A stretch of DNA of 64,000 nt, taken from the NCBI RefSeq assembly GCF_001667145.1, contig NZ_LZIF01000122.1, positions 81,074 to 145,073 on the forward strand. Reading direction: 5' to 3'. Below the pieces are notes generated by a model, which saw only the letters and a list, made by a program, of their open reading frames with translations, did no database searches and was not told where the DNA came from. The stretch comes from Mycobacterium sp. 852002-51971_SCH5477799-a. GTDB lineage: Bacteria; Actinomycetota; Actinomycetes; Mycobacteriales; Mycobacteriaceae. The translations under genes were made by a program, and so were the position numbers. Below, one piece after another: positions 58,415 through 64,000 of this stretch; the stretch's first letter is position 1, and every line of letters starts with the position of its first letter.

Positions 58415-59320
58415 ATGACCGACTCGGCATCGCCGGTGGTGGATCTTGACCTGCGGCTGGTGGGTTACTTCGTCGTCGTCGCCGAGCACCGGCACTTCGG
58501 CCGGGCCGCCTCAGCGCTGCGCGTCGCGCAGCCGTCGTTGAGCCGCCAGATTCGCCGGCTCGAGCAGCAACTCGGCGTCCGCCTGTTGGACCGCACCCCG
58601 CAGGGCACCCGGCTCACGGAGGCGGGCGAGGTATTTCTGCCCCGGGCCAAGGCGCTGCTGCGTTCGGCCGCCCAAGCCACCGCGCAGGCGCGAGCGGCCG
58701 CGCAGCCCAGCCGGATCACCATCGGGTACACGATGGGCATGATCGTCACGCCCGCGGTGCGCGAGATGCGCCGCGCGCATCCCGAAGCCGATGTCCAAGT
58801 CACGCATTTGGATTGGGACCAGGCGCTCGATGCGTTGCTCGGCCATCGGGTGGACGCGGTGGTGACCCGGCTGCCGTTTCCGACCGAAGGGCTGCACGTG
58901 ACGATCCTGTACGACGAGCCGCGGGTGCTGGCGATACCCGTCGACCATCGCCTGGCAGGCAGGGAATCGGTCACCCTCGACGACATCACCGACGAACCCA
59001 TGCCGCGGGTGCGGCATTCGGATCCGGCCTGGAGCGCCTTCTGGCGCATCGATCCGCGACCCGATGGTCGCCGGGCACCCGATGGCCCGTTCATCGATGC
59101 GCTGGAGGACAAGTTCGAACTCATCGCGGCGGGGCAAGCCGTGGCGATCACGGCGGGCGTTCACGGCAACGGTGTGCGGCCGGATATCACCACGGTCCCG
59201 TTGGAAGGTGTCGAACCCAGCCATGTCGTATTGGCTTGTCGCGCTGGGGATCGCAGCCGTGTGCTATCGGCCTTCCGCAAGATCGCAGAGGCTGTCCTCA
59301 CCGGGCCTGCGCCGGCCTGA
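58415..59320 (+). CDS. LysR-family transcriptional regulator
   Basis: 301 residues. HTH: LVGYFVVVAEHRHFGRAASALRVAQPSLSRQIRRLEQQLGVRLLDR near 15-60, followed by a periplasmic-binding-like effector domain (ITIGYTMGMIVTPAVREMRR, DAVVTRLPF). It is divergent from the epimerase-LLM pair and convergent with the CoA transferase at 59329 with 8 bp between stops. The effector is unknown. Confidence 0.9.
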   Translation: MTDSASPVVDLDLRLVGYFVVVAEHRHFGRAASALRVAQPSLSRQIRRLEQQLGVRLLDRTPQGTRLTEAGEVFLPRAKALLRSAAQATAQARAAAQPSRITIGYTMGMIVTPAVREMRRAHPEADVQVTHLDWDQALDALLGHRVDAVVTRLPFPTEGLHVTILYDEPRVLAIPVDHRLAGRESVTLDDITDEPMPRVRHSDPAWSAFWRIDPRPDGRRAPDGPFIDALEDKFELIAAGQAVAITAGVHGNGVRPDITTVPLEGVEPSHVVLACRAGDRSRVLSAFRKIAEAVLTGPAPA

Positions 59321-59328
59321 GCAGCGCG

Positions 59329-60366
59329 CTACTGGGGAAGCTCCGGCGGTGACCGGTACTCGGGCTCATACCCGGAGACGTGGATCGGGCTCCCCACCAA
59401 CCGGAATTCGCCCGCTGTGACGATCACCTCCGGGGTCGCCTCGAGCGCCTCGGGCATGGTTCGGACCGCCGCCGCCGGAACGCCGAGCGGGCGCAGTCGT
59501 CGTTCCCAGGCGACGGCGCTGTCGGTGGCCAGCATCGCTGTGACGATGGTCAGCACCTCGTCGCGGCGGGCGACTCGCTCGGCCATCGTCTCGAAGCCCC
59601 CGATGCCCGCTTCAGCGGCAAACGACTTCCAGAATCCATCGTGCGTGATGAACAGTGCCAGATATCCGTCGGCCGTCGGAAAGAGCTGCGCCGGAACGTA
59701 ATAGGAGTGGGCGCCGTAGGGGCGGCGCTGCGGTTCTACCCCGCCGTTGAGGTAGGCGGAGGCGTGGTAGTTCAGCTGGGACAGCATGACGTCGCGCAGC
59801 GACACATCCACCTGGCCGCCGGTTCCGGAGATGATCTTCGCCAACAACCCAAGTGCCGCTGTCATTCCGGTGGAGTTGTCGGCCGACGAGTAGCCGGGCA
59901 GCGTCGGCGGACCGTCGGGGTCGCCGGTCAGGGCGGCGGTGCCGACGCCCGCCTGCACCACGTAGTCGAAGGCCGGATCGTCGCCGCCGTACAGCCCGAA
60001 GCCGGTGATCGCCACGCAGACGATACGCTCGTTGTGCCGTCGTAACTCGTCGTAGGTCAGGCCCAGCCGGCGGATGGCCGACGGCTTCAGGTTCACCAGC
60101 AGCGCGTGCGATTCGGCGACCAGCTCGCCCAATCGCTGCTGTCCCGCATCGGAATTCAGATCCAGCGTGATGCTGGATTTGTTGCGGTTGAGGCTGGCGA
60201 AATAGGTGGCGCCGACGCTGCGGGAGATCTCGCCACCGGCCGGTTCGATCTTAGTGACCTCGGCACCGAGATCGGCGAGCAGCATGGTCGCGTACGGACC
60301 CGCCAGCATGGTGCCGACCTCGAGGAGGCGTATCCCGGCCAAAGGCCCGGAGTTGCTTGCGGTCAA
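59329..60366 (-). CDS. CaiB/BaiF (class III) CoA transferase
   Basis: 345 residues, single domain. LAGIRLLEVGTMLAGPYATMLLADLGAEVTKIEP opens the fold; the catalytic Asp is in YSSADNSTGMTAALG. It is slightly shorter than the usual 400 residues. The start is TTG 60366 in a TTGA overlap with the upstream gene. Last gene of the mutase operon 63322-59329, so it may activate the acid whose CoA ester the mutase rearranges (inference). Confidence 0.88.
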   Translation of the reverse strand: MTASNSGPLAGIRLLEVGTMLAGPYATMLLADLGAEVTKIEPAGGEISRSVGATYFASLNRNKSSITLDLNSDAGQQRLGELVAESHALLVNLKPSAIRRLGLTYDELRRHNERIVCVAITGFGLYGGDDPAFDYVVQAGVGTAALTGDPDGPPTLPGYSSADNSTGMTAALGLLAKIISGTGGQVDVSLRDVMLSQLNYHASAYLNGGVEPQRRPYGAHSYYVPAQLFPTADGYLALFITHDGFWKSFAAEAGIGGFETMAERVARRDEVLTIVTAMLATDSAVAWERRLRPLGVPAAAVRTMPEALEATPEVIVTAGEFRLVGSPIHVSGYEPEYRSPPELPQ

Positions 60367-61319
60367 CGCAATTCCGCGGCGAGTGAGGCGATCATTTCTC
60401 GGGTGCGCCGCTTGGAAGCGACCAGTTCATCACGGTTGTCACCGATGGGCAGCAGCCGTACCGACAGATCCGTCACGCCGGCCTCGGCGAAGCGGCGCAT
60501 CCGGGCCAGGATCGCCTGCTCGTCGCCGGCCGCACACAGATCACCGACATCGCGGGCGTCGCCGCGGTCGAGCAGGCGCTGATAGTTGGGCGACACCTCG
60601 GCCTCGCCCAGTATGCGGTTGGCCCGCTCCTTGGCCTCATCGACTTGCGAAGGGGCACACAGGCATACCGGGATGCCCGCGACGATCCGCGGCGCGGGTC
60701 GCCCGGCGTCCGCCGCGGCCTTGGTGATCTTCGGTGCGATGTGATCACCGATCGCGCGCTCGTCGGCCATCCACAGCACGGTGCCGTCGGCGAGTTCGCC
60801 GGCGATCTGCAGCATCACCGGTCCCAACGCGGCGACGAGCACCGGCATCGGGGTGTCGGCCCCGATGGCCAGCGGATTGTGCACTCTGAACGAATCGTTC
60901 TCGACGTCAACCGATCCCGGCCCGGCAACGGCGGCGTTGAGCACTTCGAGATAGTCGCGGGTGTAGGCCGCCGGCTTCTCGTAGGGCAGGCCGAGCATGT
61001 CGCGGATGATCCAGTGGTGCGACGGCCCGACGCCCAGCGCCAGCCGCCCACCGGCCACCGCATGCGTCGAGAGCGCCTGGCGGGCAAGGGCGATCGGGTG
61101 CTGGGCCTGCAGCGGCACCACGGCGGTGCCGAGCTCGATGCGCGAGCTGTGGGCGGCCATCAGCGACACCATGGTCAGGCAGTCGAAATCGTTGGGCACC
61201 TGCGGCATCCAGGCGGTGTCCAAGCCGGCGGATTCGGCCCATTCGATGTCGGAGGTCAGCTTGTCCACCTTGCGGGCCATGTCGCCCCGCTCGGCGCCGA
61301 TCATCACTCCGACGCGCAT
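60363..61319 (-). CDS. LLM-class F420-dependent oxidoreductase (TIGR03564-like)
   Basis: 318 residues. MRVGVMIGAERGDM, LDTAWMPQVPNDFDCLTMVSLMA, IELGTAVVPLQAQHPIALARQALS, LALGVGPSHHWIIRDMLGLPY and VAALGPVML are closest to the TIGR03564 group of F420 enzymes. Its start overlaps the B12-binding gene by 16 bp and its stop the CoA transferase by 4 bp, so it belongs firmly to the mutase operon. Confidence 0.86.
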   Translation of the reverse strand: MRVGVMIGAERGDMARKVDKLTSDIEWAESAGLDTAWMPQVPNDFDCLTMVSLMAAHSSRIELGTAVVPLQAQHPIALARQALSTHAVAGGRLALGVGPSHHWIIRDMLGLPYEKPAAYTRDYLEVLNAAVAGPGSVDVENDSFRVHNPLAIGADTPMPVLVAALGPVMLQIAGELADGTVLWMADERAIGDHIAPKITKAAADAGRPAPRIVAGIPVCLCAPSQVDEAKERANRILGEAEVSPNYQRLLDRGDARDVGDLCAAGDEQAILARMRRFAEAGVTDLSVRLLPIGDNRDELVASKRRTREMIASLAAELR

Positions 61320-61744
61320 GGTTCCTCCGTGAGGGGTTCGTTCGAGTCGATGTTCGCCGTGCCGGTCAGTGCGCGGATGTCGCGCACGAGGTCGTCCAGC
61401 GGTGTCCCGGTGGGGAATACCGCGGCGGCGCCGGCGGAGAGCAGCTTCGGCACGTCCGCATGGGGGATGGTGCCCCCGACGACGACGGCGATGTCGGCGG
61501 CATCGGCGGCGCGCAGCGCCTCGACGGTGCGCGCGGTCAGCGCCAGGTGCGCACCCGACAGGATGCTCAACCCCACCACGGCCACGTCTTCCTGGACGGC
61601 GATCGAGGCGATGTCTTCGATGCGCTGGCGGATACCGGTGTAGATGACCTCGAACCCGGCATCGCGCAAGGTGCGGGCGACGATCTTCGCGCCGCGGTCA
61701 TGGCCGTCCAGGCCAGGTTTGGCAACGAGCACGCGCACGGCCAT
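61304..61744 (-). CDS. B12-binding small subunit of split acyl-CoA mutase
   Basis: 146 residues. VLVAKPGLDGHDRGAKIVAR carries D13-x-H15-x2-G18, the His that replaces the lower ligand of cobalamin; VVGLSILSGAH and VVVGGTIP are the other cofactor loops. It begins with ATG directly after the large-subunit stop (TAGATG, no gap), which fixes a 1:1 pairing. The last 20 residues are acidic and probably disordered. Confidence 0.92.
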   Translation of the reverse strand: MAVRVLVAKPGLDGHDRGAKIVARTLRDAGFEVIYTGIRQRIEDIASIAVQEDVAVVGLSILSGAHLALTARTVEALRAADAADIAVVVGGTIPHADVPKLLSAGAAAVFPTGTPLDDLVRDIRALTGTANIDSNEPLTEEPCASE

Positions 61745-63322
61745 CTAGAACACCACCGGTTGCTGGAATTCGCCCCACACCGCCTTGAGCGCGGAGACCA
61801 TCTCCCCGACCGTGCAGTAGGCGTTGGCACAGTCGATCAGCTTGTGCATCAGATTGTCGTCTCCCTCGGCTGACCGCGACAGGGCAGCCAACGTGGATTT
61901 CACTGCGGCCGAATCCCGTTCGGCCTTGACCTTGGACAGCCGCTTGAGCTGCAGGTCACGTCCTTCGGCGTCGAGTTCGTACGTGACGACATCGTGCGCC
62001 GGGTCCTCGGTGACGAACCGGTTGACCCCGACAACCGGTCGGGTGCCGGCTTCGACCTCCTGATGCAGGTTGAAGGCCTCGTCGGCGATCAGGCCCTGCA
62101 GATACCCGTCCTCGATGGCCTGCACCATTCCGCCATGCCGCTCGAGGTCGGACATGATCTCGATGATGCGCTCCTCGGTGGCATCGGTCAGCGCCTCGAC
62201 GAAGTAGGAGCCGCCGAGCGGGTCGGCGACGCTGGCGACGCCGGTTTCGTGCGCCAAGATCTGCTGCGTGCGCAGCGCCAGTGTCGTGGTTTCCTCGGTC
62301 GGCAGGGCGAACGGCTCGTCCCAAGCCGCCGTGAACATCGACTGCACACCGCCGAGCACCGCGGCCATCGCCTCGTAGGCCACCCGGACGATGTTGTTGT
62401 GGGCTTGCGGCGCGTACAGCGACGCGCCACCACAGACACAGCCGAACCGGAACATCGCCGCCTTGGCCGTTTTCGCCCCGTAGCGCTCCTGCACGATGGT
62501 CGCCCAACGCCGGCGCCCCGCACGGTATTTGGCGATCTCCTCGAAAAAATCCCCGTGGGTGTAGAAGAAGAACGAGATCTGCGGCGCGAACTGGTCGATC
62601 GTCATCCGACCGCGCTCGACCACCGTGTCGCAATAGGTCACCCCGTCGGCCAGGGTGAACGCCATCTCCTGCACCGCGTTGGCCCCCGCATCGCGGAAGT
62701 GCGCCCCCGCCACCGAGATCGCGTTGAACCGCGGAACCTCGGCAGCACAGAATTCGATGGTGTCGGCGATCAGCCGCAGCGAGGGCTCCGGTGGCCAGAT
62801 CCAGGTCCCGCGCGAGGCGTACTCCTTGAGGATGTCGTTCTGGATGGTCCCGGTGAGCTTTTCCCGCGGGATCCCCTTCTTTTCGGCGGCGGCGACGTAG
62901 AACGCCAGCAGGATCGCCGCCGTCCCGTTGATGGTCATGCTCGTGCTGAGCTCGTCCAGCGGGATGCCGTCGAACAGGATCTCGAAGTCGGCCAGGGTGT
63001 CCACCGCGACGCCGACCCGGCCGACCTCCTCGCCGAACTCAGGATCATCGGAGTCGTAGCCGCACTGGGTGGGCAGGTCGAGCGCGACCGACAGCCCCGT
63101 ACCGCCCTGCTCCAGCAGGTAGCGATAACGGCGGTTGGATTCCTCGGCGGTGCCGAATCCCGAGTACTGGCGGAAGGTCCAGAGCTTGCCGCGGTAGCCG
63201 GAGGCGAAGTTACCGCGGGTGAAGGGGAACTCCCCCGGCTGCGGAGGCTCCGCGCTTACATCCGCCGGCCCATATACGGGCAGCAGCGGGATACCAGACG
63301 GAGTGTGGGCCGTATTATCCAT
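61745..63322 (-). CDS. Large (catalytic) subunit of split B12-dependent acyl-CoA mutase
   Basis: 525 residues, TIM-barrel domain only, as in isobutyryl- and 2-hydroxyisobutyryl-CoA mutases. By alignment from memory to methylmalonyl-CoA mutase, Y89, T195, Q197, R207 and H244 correspond to Y53, T159, Q161, R171 and H208. Tyr and Arg at the specificity positions are the methylmalonyl type and not the Phe or Ile type, but the preceding loop (SGYRGKLWT) differs, including Lys in place of R82. The substrate may be a larger dicarboxyl-CoA. ATG 63322; first gene of its operon. Confidence 0.9.
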   Translation of the reverse strand: MDNTAHTPSGIPLLPVYGPADVSAEPPQPGEFPFTRGNFASGYRGKLWTFRQYSGFGTAEESNRRYRYLLEQGGTGLSVALDLPTQCGYDSDDPEFGEEVGRVGVAVDTLADFEILFDGIPLDELSTSMTINGTAAILLAFYVAAAEKKGIPREKLTGTIQNDILKEYASRGTWIWPPEPSLRLIADTIEFCAAEVPRFNAISVAGAHFRDAGANAVQEMAFTLADGVTYCDTVVERGRMTIDQFAPQISFFFYTHGDFFEEIAKYRAGRRRWATIVQERYGAKTAKAAMFRFGCVCGGASLYAPQAHNNIVRVAYEAMAAVLGGVQSMFTAAWDEPFALPTEETTTLALRTQQILAHETGVASVADPLGGSYFVEALTDATEERIIEIMSDLERHGGMVQAIEDGYLQGLIADEAFNLHQEVEAGTRPVVGVNRFVTEDPAHDVVTYELDAEGRDLQLKRLSKVKAERDSAAVKSTLAALSRSAEGDDNLMHKLIDCANAYCTVGEMVSALKAVWGEFQQPVVF

Positions 63323-63370
63323 CGATGAATAACGTACTTGCAAAAAAAGAGAATGCCAATACCATGCGTC

Positions 63371-63436
63371 TGACCAGGTAAAACGCGAGGTTTGACCAGG
63401 TAAATGGCGTCGTTTGACCAGGTAAAAGGAGGCTTC
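63371..63436 (+). repeat. Three tandem direct repeats, 22-bp period, in a divergent promoter
   Basis: TGACCAGGTAAA occurs at 63371-63382, 63393-63404 and 63415-63426, exactly 22 bp apart (two helical turns). The 10 bp between copies are not conserved. The third copy runs into the AAGGAGG ribosome site and ends 10 bp before ATG 63437. This is a likely array for a regulator binding cooperatively on one DNA face. Confidence 0.75.
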
Positions 63437-64000
63437 ATGCCCAACGGTTCGCTCGCCGATCGCACCGTCGTGATCTCCGGCGGCAGCCGCGGGATCGGAC
63501 TCGCGATCGGAATCGGCGCCGCCAGGCAAGGCGCCAACGTGGTGCTGCTGGCCAAGACCGATACCCCGCACCCACGGCTGCCAGGGACGGTGCACACCGC
63601 CGCCGCCGAGGTCGAGGCCGCCGGCGGCAAGGCGCTCGCGGTCGTTGGTGACGTCCGCCGCGAAGAGGACGTGCAACGGGTGGTCGATGCGGCGGTCCAG
63701 CGCTTCGGCGGCGTCGACGTCTGCGTCAACAACGCCAGCGCCATCGCAGTGGAACCGACAGCCAAGCTGTCGGCCAAGAAGTACGACCTGATGCAGGAGA
63801 TCAATTTGCGCGGCACCTTCCTGCTGACCAAGGCGTGCGTGCCACACCTGGAGAAATCCGCCAATCCGCACGTGCTCACCATCTCGCCACCGGTGAACAT
63901 GAATCCCAAATGGCTGGGCGCCCACCCGGCCTACACCCTGTCAAAATATATCATGACACTGCTGTCTCTAGGCTGCAACTCCCAATACGCCAACGACGTA
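63437..64000 (+). CDS. HSDL2-like short-chain dehydrogenase, 3' end outside window
   Basis: 188 codons visible. VVISGGSRGIGLAIGIGAARQGANVVLLAKTD, HPRLPGTVHTAAAEVEAAGG, VCVNNASA, then HVLTISPPVN and AYTLSKYIM give cofactor motif and the Tyr-Lys pair. The KTDTPHPRLPGT segment is a mark of the HSDL2 group. AAGGAGG is 4 bp before ATG 63437. It is divergent from the mutase operon; the frame is still open at the right edge. Confidence 0.88.
   Translation, partial: MPNGSLADRTVVISGGSRGIGLAIGIGAARQGANVVLLAKTDTPHPRLPGTVHTAAAEVEAAGGKALAVVGDVRREEDVQRVVDAAVQRFGGVDVCVNNASAIAVEPTAKLSAKKYDLMQEINLRGTFLLTKACVPHLEKSANPHVLTISPPVNMNPKWLGAHPAYTLSKYIMTLLSLGCNSQYANDV

Noticed and set aside
63371..63436. The three repeats as a small CRISPR array
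   Set aside because: Repeats of 12 bp with 10-bp spacers are far too short and run into a ribosome site; there are no cas genes.
1..64000. tRNA, rRNA, insertion sequences, CRISPR arrays and classical sterol (KstR-type) operators
   Set aside because: None was found by reading the window; TNNAACNNGTTNNA-like sites were not evident at promoters. A dedicated search (tRNAscan, ISfinder, motif scan) was not possible here.

Overview
The window looks like a chromosomal catabolic region of a Mycobacterium or close relative. Supporting signs are high GC, many GTG and TTG starts, a mycofactocin-type SDR, F420-type luciferase-like oxidoreductases, an expanded set of acyl-CoA dehydrogenases, and paralogous amidohydrolases starting with a DDHxVEPPDMF signature. 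About 66 protein genes fill nearly all the DNA. I saw no rRNA, tRNA, insertion sequence, integrase or CRISPR array. Both ends cut through genes.

Layout. (1) 1-10957 and 46264-55954 hold genes for an unidentified CoA-dependent catabolic pathway: Rieske oxygenase, [2Fe-2S] ferredoxin, AMP-forming CoA ligase, two large/small acyl-CoA dehydrogenase pairs plus a single one, enoyl-CoA hydratase, thiolase, MeaB GTPase, mycofactocin-type SDR, two paralogous amidohydrolases and small accessory proteins. The two blocks are 36 kb apart but share five copies of one 15-bp palindrome, GAGAATNNNATTCTC, each in front of a transcription unit and mostly over promoter elements. One copy precedes a TetR gene at 9160, the best candidate for the regulator. 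(2) 12811-22747 is a nine-gene minus-strand operon: TetR, 3Fe-4S ferredoxin, P450, amidohydrolase, two M24 proteins (one intact, one with every metal ligand replaced), a crotonase-like protein, a double-domain CoA transferase and an SDR. (3) 22974-27023 is a four-gene glycosyltransferase operon with 1-4 nt gene overlaps and a leader that can fold into a pseudoknot hiding the first Shine-Dalgarno. A second near-identical palindrome lies on both sides of it, at the promoters of the TetR gene (22774) and an SDR gene (27888).

(4) 28857-38010 is an eight-gene operon divergent from an IclR regulator. It has MhpA-, MhpB- and MhpC-like proteins for phenol hydroxylation, extradiol cleavage and hydrolysis, plus a 3-ketosteroid dehydrogenase-like flavoprotein, an LLM monooxygenase, an SDR and a cyclase-family hydrolase. 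A second KstD-like flavoprotein follows the IclR gene. The mix suggests that an alicyclic ring is aromatised and then opened by meta-cleavage. (5) 40514-45172 carries a glutamine-amidotransferase-like protein without a catalytic triad, a methyltransferase, a divergent two-component pair and a lone E1-alpha-like protein with a damaged thiamine diphosphate motif. (6) 47541-49695 has a phenolic acid decarboxylase, a cation-transporter-like protein and a proline-iminopeptidase-type hydrolase.

(7) 55964-63322 holds an NTF2-like protein, an LLM/NAD-epimerase pair divergent from a LysR gene, and an operon for a split B12-dependent acyl-CoA mutase with a CoA transferase and an LLM oxidoreductase. The mutase promoter region is shared with a divergent HSDL2-like SDR and contains three direct repeats with exactly 22-bp period. 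MeaB, the usual mutase chaperone, lies in the GAGAAT regulon, which hints that the mutase may serve that pathway.
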